A stretch of DNA of 64,000 nucleotides, from the NCBI RefSeq assembly GCF_021134715.1, contig NC_060018.1, positions 9,007,501 through 9,071,500 on the forward strand, in the 5' to 3' direction. Below, one piece after another: positions 34,013-46,534 of the stretch (position 1 is the first letter of the stretch; each line of letters begins with the position of its first letter). The stretch comes from Daphnia pulex. Lineage: Eukaryota; Arthropoda; Branchiopoda; Diplostraca; Daphniidae. Made by a program: the position numbers and the translations under genes. The notes beneath the pieces were generated by a model. It ran no database searches. It was not told the DNA's origin and saw only the letters and a list, made by a program, of their open reading frames with translations.

Positions 34013-35452
34013 ATGGATGAAATGGATATTGATATAGATATAGAAAATGCTGATTTGGATTACAATTTTGATATGGAAGAACAGGTAGCAGAGGAATCTT
34101 CAGAACAGGAGGATGACACAGCAAACACAGAATTAGAGAAAGTTTTGTTGATTTCAGAAACTGCAATCGCAAATAAAATCCTGCAAACGAAAAATTCGAT
34201 GCAAACTAAAGCTTTCAAAAGACTGGAATTTGTAAAGGTAAATAAGTATAACTAAAATTTCAAACTGATCTGATTAACATCATTTCTCATTTAGGCTACC
34301 TACCCAAGGCCTGGTCAGCGTATCAAGAAAAGTAAACAACCAATAACATCAGTACACAACCATACAAAAAACAACAGGTTTCAACAGATAAATATGAAGG
34401 CGAGAAAGGATTTAGATATTTTTATACAATTACAGTGTTTAACAAATATTGTTTCAAATATTTAACATATCCAGCTCAATTCTCTAACAGAAGAATTCAA
34501 AGGGGAGTATATCTTGCTGGCAGCGACCCCAAACGATACTGTTTGGTCTTCAACAATTAGAGCTTACGGATCCATAGCCTCAGAATTCATGAAAACTAGA
34601 CTTGGCATATGCCTGACTGATCAATGGCACCACCTGTTTGATGATGAACAAAAAGGTAATCATTAAAAAAAATCATCAAATCCCTCTGATTAACCTATAT
34701 TTGACTTAATGTCTCATTCCATTTCAAGTCCAGCTATTTATCCTACATGTGGCATGGCCAATACTACTGCCATAATCAGTCCAGCCATCACTCCCACACC
34801 GAGTTCGTCAAGTCAGAGTACGCCAATCCAAAAACGAGGCCGTTCGAGTGTGGTAACGACGCCTCCCATTTCAAGTCCAGCTATTTATCCTACAATTGGC
34901 ATGGCCAATACTACTGCCATAATCAGTCCAGCCATCACTCCTACACCGAGTTCGTCAAGTCAGAGTACCTCAATCCAATAACGAGGCCGTTCGAGTGTGG
35001 TAACGACGTCTCCAATTTCAAGTCCAGCTATTTATCCTACAAGTAGCATGGCGAATTCTCCTGCCACTATTAGTCAAGCCATCACTCCTACACCGAGTTC
35101 ATCAAGTCAGAGTACGTCGATCCAAAAACGAGCCCGTTCGAGTGTTGTAAAGACTCCATCAATTACAAGTCCCGTTACGCATCCTGCAAGTGGCATGGCG
35201 ATTACTCCTGCCCCTTTAAATACAACCAGTCCTTCATCGAGTGTGTCAAGTCAGAATCCAACCATTTTGAATGTGATTGCGAATCCTGCCATTTTCAGTC
35301 CAGATATTCGCCCCACAATTCTAAGTTCAGCTATCCCGCCTTCAACTCAGCAGAAACTCAAGGAGAAAGTAGTCAAAACTCCACTCAAGGGGATTGTAGT
35401 CAAAAATCCAGAAGGAATGTTTTTGCAAATGAGTGATGGAAAGGTATCGGAA
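34013..35452 (+). pseudogene. Arm gene A (left copy): acidic protein with Ser/Pro/Thr repeats, one stop
   Basis: Exon 1 (34013-34237) starts MDEMDIDIDIENADLDYNFD and is strongly acidic, ending at a GTAAAT donor. An exon from about 34296 is basic (YPRPGQRIKKSKQ). An exon from about 34473 reads LTEEFKGEYILLAATPNDTV and ends before GTAATC near 34655. From about 34731 there are three and a half tandem copies of a 44-48 residue unit (SSPAIYPT..MANTTAIISPAI), then KLKEKVVKTPLKGIVVKNPE. A TAA at 34978-34980 stands where other units have AAA (Lys), truncating the frame unless bypassed. No known domain. The start lies about 110 bases after an ACGTGATCA and CCAAT-bearing promoter-like stretch. Confidence 0.5.
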
Positions 35453-35789
35453 TTATTTTGATTTTAAAGTGAAAATTAAAATTAATATCAATCTTATTTT
35501 TTAGAGGATTGCTATCTCTACTAGTTTGAAAGAGCCATTAAAGTAGTTTAAAACAAGATTCCTAGATCTTTTGGGAGCCGATTCCTCCTCCTTCCACAGA
35601 ATCGTTTTTTTCCTACTTTTTTTAAATTCCATAATGAATTTTGATCAGATTTTGATTCAGAAATGTGAACAATAAGCTAGGGAAATCAACTGCTAAAAAT
35701 GGATCTGTCAAATCAGACGACGAAAGTGCACCTTAAAAGTCTCTACGAGAAAACAAAAGACGGTTGTATTCCGTGATCCCATGTAAAAG

Positions 35790-35860
35790 CAGGCTTGTAA
35801 AAGGGTTGTCCTAGGCCAACCCTTTTACCTTGTTCTCAGAGCAAAAGGGTTGGCCTAGGT
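35790..35860 (+). repeat. Short perfect palindrome in left arm
   Basis: GTAAAAGGGTTGTCCTAGGC with its complement CCAACCCTTTTAC forms a stem of about 13 bp around CCTAGG. A further copy of AAAAGGGTTGGCCTAGG follows about 30 bases later. The mirror copy is near 40952-41022. Confidence 0.6.
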
Positions 35861-36839
35861 GACGGAGACCAAGTTGGTTTGACTAGAAAGAGGGGCAGCA
35901 ACGCGAAATTTATTTAAGGTTACCTTTATGCAATAAAAAAAATTAATTTCGAAAGAAATTTTTATTGGAATATTTTATCATTATTTGTAAAAGTATTAGA
36001 GACATCTGCAGTAAAAAAAATGTATGAGTTTCTTTCTAAATTCTAAATAATGTTAAATAATTAAGATATGAAACAAAAGAAACTTAGAAAAGCACAGGAA
36101 TAGAAGAATATTCAAGAAATAAAAACAAAATTACAAACTACTCATTTCGGCAGTGTTATAAGCAATTATATCTGCCTAGAAATATAAAAATAATTTTAAT
36201 TAATTTGTTACCACTTAATTATAATTATTGTACCGTCTCTTCTTCAGTTTTCTTAAAAAGGGGCTTATTGTGTGACATCTGAATAGCGCAAGGATTGTTG
36301 TAAATTTTGCATTTTTTTCCCACTTCTTCACAAAAGACGAATTAGTTGTTGCAACTACTGCAAGCTCAACAAATGTTGTGTCGCCTTTCCTTTGATTGTG
36401 AGTAATTGGTCCACACTGACCACAAAAGACAGCTAGATTGGCAAAAAATACTTTCTGACTTAGAATGTTTCAAATGTCAATTAGTTTTTGCATTATTTTA
36501 ATTTAGGTTTTAAATCACCTGGTTGGATCTGAGGATGTTATTTGATTGTGCAGGAAATAACAATGTTGGAACGGAAGTTGTTGTTAACGACTGCAGATGA
36601 CGTAGCTGTAAATGAATTTACTGCTACAGCTTGGGAAGCCTGTATCGTTGAAGACTAATTAGAATATTATTTTAATTACTAATTGTGATAATTGAAATAG
36701 TGGAACTGGTGGAACTATGGAACTATGGAACTGGTGCACTAGTTTGTGTTGGTGGAATTAGAACCCACACATCAGCCAGAGGAGAATATTTCCCTTTTCG
36801 TTCCATTATGTAGCAAAGATTTTAGCGCTTTTTTATAGA

Positions 36840-37520
36840 TCCAACATAATATCCGTTCACAGAATAGATGTCACTTTCTTGAAACTGATAATCGCTTTCT
36901 TTGTTGACAAACTTGATCCCGACTTCTTTACACTTTCCATATCTAATTTCCTTGCAAATTTGACACGAACATTTAAAGGGATATCGAGCTTAAATAACTG
37001 GTATTCTTCTTTCACAACAGCTTCAGCCAACCTATGAAAAATTATTTGTTAAATTTAATAAATTGACACAAAATGTAAAAATTACTGTATGTTTCGAGTA
37101 ACATTTGGTGCATTCGTCTCTAACTGATGGTCAATTAGAATTGCGGAAAATTCTTCTTCCTCGATGACAACTTCAGCAGTCACCAATCTTGTGTAAAATA
37201 AAATATTTGTTAATTCAAAACAAATATAAAATGACGAAAGTATATTACGGTTCGCTATAACATTTATTAGAAAAAAAAATGTTAAGGACTGATTCATAAA
37301 AAGATCCAAAGTCTGATGAGGAGGAGGAGGAGGCAATATTTGTTCTTTCAAATGAAATAGCAAATATCAAATAAAATTACGGTTGGTTGTGTCAAACATC
37401 ATCTATAACTTGATCAATATCAGCTTTTTGAGAATGCAAAGAAAAATCCGGTTCGACGTAGTTAAAAAAAGATTCACTATTCAAAAATTGATTATTATTA
37501 GATTTTGAACATTCTAAATA
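36840..37520 (-). CDS. Arm gene B (left copy): unassigned acidic protein
   Basis: Described in right-arm coordinates in the next entry; this is its mirror image. It is read toward the left end of the window, convergent with gene A. No domain is recognised. Confidence 0.35.
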
Positions 37521-38393
37521 ACAATAAGTGTGGTAAAATGAACAAAAAATTTGAAACAATACCTGTCCATACGTGAAGGTGAATGATGTTCAACTGATTG
37601 ATTGCAGTTATGAGTAAAAGGTACATTATGGAAACGATTTCAATATTCCTCCAACAAAACATCATTTTCAAGATTCACGAAACAATAATCACAAATTATT
37701 TCTTCGTTAAAATACGTATTTTTCAAATGTCACGTTCGGTTAATTTTTTTTGTTTGAAGGCAGTATTGCAACTCAAAAATCAGCAAGACAACAATTCTTC
37801 GCATATTTCTACGCTTGCCGACAAAATAAAATCTTCCGAAACTAACTCATTTTGTAAAAGACGAGAAGATATTTAGTTATAGTTATATCGTGAAATAACT
37901 GCAATATTTGTTCCAGTAATGAAAATTTATGATTCTTCGTTTCCTCCACCATTGCTGATGCTTTGAGATAGAACCATTTTTGGCAATCAACAGGCACCAT
38001 CTAATCACAGAATGTCAAAAATTAAGAATTGGAAATAGCAAAGATTAATTAAAAATCATTTCATTTGTGATAACAAAATTACATACATTTCGGTAAATGT
38101 ATGTAAATTTTTGTAAAAAAATTTTAACCTCCCACTTTTCCAATAGAAATTCAGACATTTCTTTTAAATGCGAGGAAGGAACATCACAAATCAATTGTAA
38201 TTGACCGACAAAGCAACCAATTGCAGTGAAATTAGTGGAATCTAAAAACTGTCTTTGTTAATTAAATCGATACATTTTCATGTGTTTTCATGAAACAATT
38301 TGTTATCTTTCTCCAAATTTTCTATAATTACCATCTAATTTAAATTGCCACTTTACAAGTCATTAATCGTCTTTCATCATATATGGAATCAAA

Positions 38394-38417
38394 ACACGCA
38401 AGATTTATTATGCATCA
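38394..38417. other. Palindrome spacer (24 bp)
   Basis: A 24-base unpaired centre between the arms; the flanking 23 bases on each side (from 38371 and to 38440) pair perfectly. It contains TTATTATGCATCA. Such a short asymmetric centre is what fold-back replication or template switching would leave. Confidence 0.9.
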
Positions 38418-39299
38418 TTTGATTCCATATATGATGAAAGACGATTAATGACTTGTAAAGTGGCAATTTAAATTAGATGGTAATTATAGAAAATTTGGAG
38501 AAAGATAACAAATTGTTTCATGAAAACACATGAAAATGTATCGATTTAATTAACAAAGACAGTTTTTAGATTCCACTAATTTCACTGCAATTGGTTGCTT
38601 TGTCGGTCAATTACAATTGATTTGTGATGTTCCTTCCTCGCATTTAAAAGAAATGTCTGAATTTCTATTGGAAAAGTGGGAGGTTAAAATTTTTTTACAA
38701 AAATTTACATACATTTACCGAAATGTATGTAATTTTGTTATCACAAATGAAATGATTTTTAATTAATCTTTGCTATTTCCAATTCTTAATTTTTGACATT
38801 CTGTGATTAGATGGTGCCTGTTGATTGCCAAAAATGGTTCTATCTCAAAGCATCAGCAATGGTGGAGGAAACGAAGAATCATAAATTTTCATTACTGGAA
38901 CAAATATTGCAGTTATTTCACGATATAACTATAACTAAATATCTTCTCGTCTTTTACAAAATGAGTTAGTTTCGGAAGATTTTATTTTGTCGGCAAGCGT
39001 AGAAATATGCGAAGAATTGTTGTCTTGCTGATTTTTGAGTTGCAATACTGCCTTCAAACAAAAAAAATTAACCGAACGTGACATTTGAAAAATACGTATT
39101 TTAACGAAGAAATAATTTGTGATTATTGTTTCGTGAATCTTGAAAATGATGTTTTGTTGGAGGAATATTGAAATCGTTTCCATAATGTACCTTTTACTCA
39201 TAACTGCAATCAATCAGTTGAACATCATTCACCTTCACGTATGGACAGATATTGTTTCAAATTTTTTGTTCATTTTACCACACTTATTGTTATTTAGAA

Positions 39300-39990
39300 T
39301 GTTCAAAATCTAATAATAATCAATTTTTGAATAGTGAATCTTTTTTTAACTACGTCGAACCGGATTTTTCTTTGCATTCTCAAAAAGCTGATATTGATCA
39401 AGTTATAGATGATGTTTGACACAACCAACCGTAATTTTATTTGATATTTGCTATTTCATTTGAAAGAACAAATATTGCCTCCTCCTCCTCCTCATCAGAC
39501 TTTGGATCTTTTTATGAATCAGTCCTTAACATTTTTTTTTCTAATAAATGTTATAGCGAACCGTAATATACTTTCGTCATTTTATATTTGTTTTGAATTA
39601 ACAAATATTTTATTTTACACAAGATTGGTGACTGCTGAAGTTGTCATCGAGGAAGAAGAATTTTCCGCAATTCTAATTGACCATCAGTTAGAGACGAATG
39701 CACCAAATGTTACTCGAAACATACAGTAATTTTTACATTTTGTGTCAATTTATTAAATTTAACAAATAATTTTTCATAGGTTGGCTGAAGCTGTTGTGAA
39801 AGAAGAATACCAGTTATTTAAGCTCGATATCCCTTTAAATGTTCGTGTCAAATTTGCAAGGAAATTAGATATGGAAAGTGTAAAGAAGTCGGGATCAAGT
39901 TTGTCAACAAAGAAAGCGATTATCAGTTTCAAGAAAGTGACATCTATTCTGTGAACGGATATTATGTTGGATCTATAAAAAAGCGCTAAA
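39300..39990 (+). CDS. Arm gene B (right copy): unassigned acidic protein
   Basis: Coherent coding pieces: about 39308-39412 (NNNQFLNSESFFNYVEPDF, acidic), 39624-39725 (LVTAEVVIEEEEFSAILI; acceptor ACAAG, donor GTAATT) and from 39780 (LAEAVVKEEYQLFKLDIPLN). After that the most protein-like frame switches to one containing CQICKEIRYGKCKEVGIKFV and ending VGSIKKR at a stop near 39987. The switch implies one indel or a missed exon edge. Cys spacing is suggestive of a small metal-binding module but no family is recognised. Confidence 0.35.
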
Positions 39991-41359
39991 ATCTTTGCTA
40001 CATAATGGAACGAAAAGGGAAATATTCTCCTCTGGCTGATGTGTGGGTTCTAATTCCACCAACACAAACTAGTGCACCAGTTCCATAGTTCCATAGTTCC
40101 ACCAGTTCCACTATTTCAATTATCACAATTAGTAATTAAAATAATATTCTAATTAGTCTTCAACGATACAGGCTTCCCAAGCTGTAGCAGTAAATTCATT
40201 TACAGCTACGTCATCTGCAGTCGTTAACAACAACTTCCGTTCCAACATTGTTATTTCCTGCACAATCAAATAACATCCTCAGATCCAACCAGGTGATTTA
40301 AAACCTAAATTAAAATAATGCAAAAACTAATTGACATTTGAAACATTCTAAGTCAGAAAGTATTTTTTGCCAATCTAGCTGTCTTTTGTGGTCAGTGTGG
40401 ACCAATTACTCACAATCAAAGGAAAGGCGACACAACATTTGTTGAGCTTGCAGTAGTTGCAACAACTAATTCGTCTTTTGTGAAGAAGTGGGAAAAAAAT
40501 GCAAAATTTACAACAATCCTTGCGCTATTCAGATGTCACACAATAAGCCCCTTTTTAAGAAAACTGAAGAAGAGACGGTACAATAATTATAATTAAGTGG
40601 TAACAAATTAATTAAAATTATTTTTATATTTCTAGGCAGATAGAATTGCTTATAACACTGCCGAAATGAGTAGTTTGTAATTTTGTTTTTATTTCTTGAA
40701 TATTCTTCTATTCCTGTGCTTTTCTAAGTTTCTTTTGTTTCATATCTTAATTATTTAACATTATTTAGAATTTAGAAAGAAACTCATACATTTTTTTTAC
40801 TGCAGATGTCTCTAATACTTTTACAAATAATGATAAAATATTCCAATAAAAATTTCTTTCGAAATTAATTTTTTTTATTGCATAAAGGTAACCTTAAATA
40901 AATTTCGCGTTGCTGCCCCTCTTTCTAGTCAAACCAACTTGGTCTCCGTCACCTAGGCCAACCCTTTTGCTCTGAGAACAAGGTAAAAGGGTTGGCCTAG
41001 GACAACCCTTTTACAAGCCTGCTTTTACATGGGATCACGGAATACAACCGTCTTTTGTTTTCTCGTAGAGACTTTTAAGGTGCATTTTCGTCGTCTGATT
41101 TGACAGATCCATTTTTTAGCAGTTGATTTCCCTAGCTTATTGTTCACATTTCTGAATCAAAATCTGATCAAAATTCATTATGGAATTTAAAAAAAGTAGG
41201 AAAAAAACGATTCTGTGGAAGGAGGAGGAATCGGCTCCCAAAAGATCTAGGAATCTTGTTTTAAACTACTTTAATGGCTCTTTCAAACTAGTAGAGATAG
41301 CAATCCTCTAAAAAATAAGATTGATATTAATTTTAATTTTCACTTTAAAATCAAAATAA

Positions 41360-42799
41360 TTCCGATACCTTTCCATCACTCATTTGCAAAAACATTCCTT
41401 CTGGATTTTTGACTACAATCCCCTTGAGTGGAGTTTTGACTACTTTCTCCTTGAGTTTCTGCTGAGTTGAAGGCGGGATAGCTGAACTTAGAATTGTGGG
41501 GCGAATATCTGGACTGAAAATGGCAGGATTCGCAATCACATTCAAAATGGTTGGATTCTGACTTGACACACTCGATGAAGGACTGGTTGTATTTAAAGGG
41601 GCAGGAGTAATCGCCATGCCACTTGCAGGATGCGTAACGGGACTTGTAATTGATGGAGTCTTTACAACACTCGAACGGGCTCGTTTTTGGATCGACGTAC
41701 TCTGACTTGATGAACTCGGTGTAGGAGTGATGGCTTGACTAATAGTGGCAGGAGAATTCGCCATGCTACTTGTAGGATAAATAGCTGGACTTGAAATTGG
41801 AGACGTCGTTACCACACTCGAACGGCCTCGTTATTGGATTGAGGTACTCTGACTTGACGAACTCGGTGTAGGAGTGATGGCTGGACTGATTATGGCAGTA
41901 GTATTGGCCATGCCAATTGTAGGATAAATAGCTGGACTTGAAATGGGAGGCGTCGTTACCACACTCGAACGGCCTCGTTTTTGGATTGGCGTACTCTGAC
42001 TTGACGAACTCGGTGTGGGAGTGATGGCTGGACTGATTATGGCAGTAGTATTGGCCATGCCACATGTAGGATAAATAGCTGGACTTGAAATGGAATGAGA
42101 CATTAAGTCAAATATAGGTTAATCAGAGGGATTTGATGATTTTTTTTAATGATTACCTTTTTGTTCATCATCAAACAGGTGGTGCCATTGATCAGTCAGG
42201 CATATGCCAAGTCTAGTTTTCATGAATTCTGAGGCTATGGATCCGTAAGCTCTAATTGTTGAAGACCAAACAGTATCGTTTGGGGTCGCTGCCAGCAAGA
42301 TATACTCCCCTTTGAATTCTTCTGTTAGAGAATTGAGCTGGATATGTTAAATATTTGAAACAATATTTGTTAAACACTGTAATTGTATAAAAATATCTAA
42401 ATCCTTTCTCGCCTTCATATTTATCTGTTGAAACCTGTTGTTTTTTGTACGGTTGTGTACTGATGTTATTGGTTGTTTACTTTTCTTGATACGCTGACCA
42501 GGCCTTGGGTAGGTAGCCTAAATGAGAAATGATGTTAATCAGATCAGTTTGAAATTTTAGTTATACTTATTTACCTTTACAAATTCCAGTCTTTTGAAAG
42601 CTTTAGTTTGCATCGAATTTTTCGTTTGCAGGATTTTATTTGCGATTGCAGTTTCTGAAATCAACAAAACTTTCTCTAATTCTGTGTTTGCTGTGTCATC
42701 CTCCTGTTCTGAAGATTCCTCTGCTACCTGTTCTTCCATATCAAAATTGTAATCCAAATCAGCATTTTCTATATCTATATCAATATCCATTTCATCCAT
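41360..42799 (-). pseudogene. Arm gene A (right copy)
   Basis: Mirror of 34013-35452 with the same exon structure and the same in-frame stop (TTA at 41832-41834 on the plus strand). The shared stop means the nonsense change predates the duplication or was spread by gene conversion. Confidence 0.5.
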
Positions 42800-43332
42800 T
42801 GCAAACTAAGTTATTTCGAAAAACTCTGTAGCAGACTGTCCACTGAGTCGGTTTGGTTTGGTTTGGTTCCGTTCGGTTCGTTGCAGGTGCTTGATCACGT
42901 GGTAGGCTTATTACGCCCTCTCATTGGTCATCATCCGTCAAGTAGCCTTAAGCATTATCGAGGTACCATGAACAATTTCGGTTTGAAGCTTTCGTTTGAT
43001 GCGCATGTTTTCCTTTGATCCATGGATTTCTAGGAATATACATTCGTTAAAATTATGATCTATGCTTAAGAACCTTCACACATACAAGAGCTTTCACTAT
43101 TTCGTAAAATAAATTATTTATCTTTATGAGAAGTGGTCAAAGAAAAGGCCTAAGTGTCGCTATTCATGAATTAAGCCGCCGTCATCAAAGCATTTCATTT
43201 TTAATGTGATTATTTCGTCACGAATTCAAAATACCCGTAATAGTTTATGGAAAAAATAGCGTTTTTTTCTGACGGAGAATTTGTTAACTGTATTCAAGAA
43301 TATTTTTCCAGACCGTTCTTACGCTCTAACTT

Positions 43333-43534
43333 ACCCCGGCTCTGAGAGCCCAGGCGCGCAATGACTCGGTCAGTTTCAGCGCGCCTCGGTTAGTTTGAGC
43401 GCGCGTCGGCTCTGAGAGCCCAAGGCGCGCACTGAATCGGTCAGCTTGAGCGCGCCTCGGACGGTTTGAGCGCGCCTCGGCTTTGAGAGCCCAGAAGCGC
43501 ACGTACTCAGTCGGTTTGAGCGCGCCTCGGCTCT
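43333..43534 (-). repeat. GC-rich tandem repeat cluster in right arm
   Basis: Reverse-complement copy of 33278-33480, lying at the outer side of the right palindrome arm and identical as far as I can compare by eye. Confidence 0.75.
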
Positions 43535-43830
43535 TAGGTTAGTGAACGCGAAAGACCGTCGGGTCCTATACGCGTTTTATCCGTTTTCTTCTACAAAGCC
43601 TTTTTTTAAATGTCGGACAAAACGTGAATAACGACGATGTTATAAGCAAAAATTGTCCACATGCCATTATCGCTGCGCATCGTTTCTTGACATATTCATT
43701 CACTAGCCAGGACTAGCCAAGAAAATTGAAAATACTGTTGCAATCTAATACGAACAAAAAAAAGGATTTCTCATTATTTACTTCATATTTCTTGGTCTTT
43801 CTCCTCCGTCATCGTTTCGGTACATTTTCA

Positions 43831-44866
43831 AATTACTATTGTAATATGAAGAAAAATTCGATCGCTTTATTCTACAACTATAATAGAATAATGGTTAAAC
43901 AAATCAAAAGTGTCTCCATCCCATATATGAACTCTATGATCGTATCGTATGAACGTTTAAAGCAGCTGCGTGTCACAAATATGTTGTCGTCAGGTAAGTA
44001 AGGGAATCAATCACGTATTTGACCCCCGTTTTCTCTTAAGAGAACAACAGGCGCACGGCACACAATTCAGCATTGAGAGTCTAAGACCCAGGCAGGGACT
44101 TTTATGCGTTTTTGTAATTCGGCAGCAAGAAGACACGAGCCCCGATGATGACAGATTAACGTACATAATAGAGGAAATAATCTGAGTATGATTGGGTGTT
44201 GTGGCTGCGCAGCTATAGACTTATTCGAATGGTTTTTTTGTTTTGTTAAGTCGAATGCTTTTGCTAGAAATACAATCCACAGCAGTTGACGAAAGTTGCC
44301 AATTGATTGATTATTTAGTTTGATATCCTATTTTAAAATAAATTAAAAAGACAATTGTCTCTTCCTTTTTTAGTGAGATTTCTCTCGTCTGCCGTCGTCG
44401 TTCTGAGATGTAAGTCACACTACAATAAAAGAGGAAACGAATCAAAAATTTCTTTTTTTACGAGGCCATTACCAGAGTTCTTTTGTTATGAACCATTGTC
44501 GTAGGCGGAAGACGATATTGACAACGACGATAGAGTATCTCTCTTTCTTCTATAAAGAGAAAGGAGTGAGGGAGGAACCAATTTTTGAATTTGATCCTAT
44601 TGGGCAATGACATCCATTCGGATGATTTAGAAGGCCATCATTGGCATCACAGCAGTGTAGACGTTCCGACGCTCAAACTTCTTCTTCCTTCCTCTTTTCC
44701 AACAACATTCGTCGATGGTTTTGTTTAAAAATACGTAAACAATCACAAAAATACGAATACAAATACACTGACAAGAAAGCGGATTAATGAATGAATTCAA
44801 AAATTAACATCAGCAGATAACTTTATTTTAACGTTCTTTTTCTCAAATTTTACAAAAAAGTTTGAT
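43831..44866. other. Right flank of the palindrome, no gene recognised
   Basis: Single-copy sequence. Small plus-strand frames near 43847-44001 (MKKNSIALFYNYNRI) and 43970-44185 have donor-like GTAAGT nearby but no recognisable domain. Confidence 0.3.
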
Positions 44867-44889
44867 TTGTGTATAAAGAGAAACAACGC

Positions 44890-45377
44890 CTATTCTTTTT
44901 CAGATTCGTCGCCGTCTTCCGCTTCACTGTATGCATCACTTTCATCATCGGTCAGTTCTTGGAGAGCTTCTAATAAATATTCCTCTTGTTCGATTCTTTC
45001 GAGAAAGTCGTCCGGCTCAATCTGCAGATCCTCCGAAAAGTTAAGGTTGAGAACGTCTGTGAATGCATGCACAGCTTTATCGATTACTTCCGAGATACGT
45101 GCAATTTCTGTCTTGGCCAAGACCGACCGGCTATAGTCAAGAAGGGTAACAGGCCTAATCTCTGTGGAAATAAAGTGCTGTAATATAGTTAGGAGGGTTC
45201 ACATAATAAGAAAGTTTACTAGTGTAGTTTGTAATATCGTTCTCAAGATCTTTGCATAGCGAGATGAGTGACCGGATGAATTCCCCCATTTCTTTTTTAG
45301 TTTGGACAATGGCTTCACTATAACGGAGCGAAAGCATCCAACTGTCGATGAGGTCATAGTCTTCTCCTACAGACACT
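44890..45377 (-). CDS. Unassigned helical protein with acidic C-terminus (two 3' exons)
   Basis: Minus-strand exons: about 45225-45377 (after a CATTGCAG acceptor; VGEDYDLIDSWMLSLRYSEA..., ending NYT at a GTAAAC donor) and 44890 to about 45163 (after TTCCACAG; IRPVTLLDYSRSVLAKTEIA, ending DAYSEAEDGDESEKE). Phases agree. The sequence is mostly helix-forming and ends in a Glu/Asp-rich tail. Upstream exons are not identified and no family is recognised. It looks like a genuine gene because of clean splicing and composition. Confidence 0.5.
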
Positions 45378-45399
45378 GCAATGAACAATTGTAGTAATT

Positions 45400-46534
45400 A
45401 ATGGATTTAAAAAAAATGAACATGATATAGAATCAAACATTGTTTAGTGTCATGCCACGGGAAGATTCCTGTATCCAAATTCTGCTGAGACACTTGTATT
45501 CACTTTTTGCCTAATATATCAACGATTGTATCAACTCTTTTCTTTTTTTTACATTATTTTTCTGTTTGCAGTACGAGCTTTCCGTGTTACTGGGATGGTC
45601 TACCGAATTTAAAATTGGTTTCCTTTTGTGAGATTTGTGACAATCTTGAAAATTCTAAAAAGGAATATGGATAATACGTGTTTCTCATCAGTCTCATCCT
45701 GGGTTTCTGTGTGCTTCATTTTTTGTTGCCAATGTTGATTCTGTGTTTGAATCAACATCATTATTTAACTTGGGTTGTTGTGCAAAATTATTTGATTCCT
45801 TTACTAAATTGTGTTGTCCACAATTATTCTAAAATGAATTAATTTTATTTTACAGTCACAAGGAACTAAAGACTAAACTTGGTTGGAATCCATGGATAGC
45901 AGCACTTAAACTTTGGATCATGTTGCCACACCACACGTTTTTGGGATGAAAAAACGCAAACGGAAAATGAGTTGGTCGATCCAATGTATTAGAACGTTAG
46001 TCTATTGGTTGCCTGCCAGTAAACCTGAAATACACAGGCACAATCAGGAAATCCGGACAAGAGTCACACAAGATAGACGCCAAGCCAGCGTTGCGACAAG
46101 ATTCAAATCTGTATCGAGAAGAGGATCCCGTCGTGGGTTCCAACAACAAGATAAGAGCACACATAAATTACATGCACACGCACAGACACACTTTAAAGAA
46201 AAAGGTACATTGCGTAAAGGCAGCACCGTTACGTAACGGCACAGAACGGAAATCTGCACGAACTGGTGGAGGAAAGAAAATGGAGGAATCGCAAGAGCGG
46301 AGTTGTGTGTGGGGCGACGAAAAAATACCGTCGTGGCGGCAAGCTCCGCCCATCGTCACCGATTTTCTTACCCCCTCGTGCGGAGTTGCCAGGTCCAAAT
46401 TAAATAAGACACTCTTGGCGGGCTCCGGAACGCCAACAGATCATGTATATTATATAATTATGTGAAGTTATTGTATAATCAAAATTTTTTCCAGTTCATG
46501 TTGGTTTTAGGAAAGATTTATCATATTCAAAGAA
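45400..46534. other. No recognised gene
   Basis: The 5' exons of the preceding minus-strand gene may lie here. Overlapping frames at 45913-46465 on both strands shadow one another and show no domain. Confidence 0.3.

Larger units (their letters stand above)
32982..38393 (+). repeat. Left arm of a 10.85-kb palindrome
   Basis: Position x on this arm pairs with 76812-x (or 76811-x inside the 1-bp indel near 35695) across 5.41 kb. The pairing starts abruptly at TGAAAATGTACCG, inside the last codons of the frame at 32591-33034. Differences I found from the other arm: 33670 G/C, 33748 T/C, 34362 A/G, 35726 G/A and one A in the run ending 35699. Identity is therefore above 99.8 percent. No TIR-type ends or target duplication flank the arms. 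Confidence 0.97.
38418..43830 (-). repeat. Right arm of the 10.85-kb palindrome
   Basis: Reverse complement of 32982-38393 with an extra base in a T6 run near 41112-41117. Pairing ends at 43830; after it the flank (AATTACTATTG) has no resemblance to the left flank. It carries inverted copies of both arm genes and the GC-rich cluster at 43333-43534. Confidence 0.97.

Noticed and set aside
32982..43830. Giant TIR transposon (Polinton or Foldback type)
   Set aside because: No target duplication, no conserved terminal motif, no integrase or polymerase gene, and essentially no interior between the arms.
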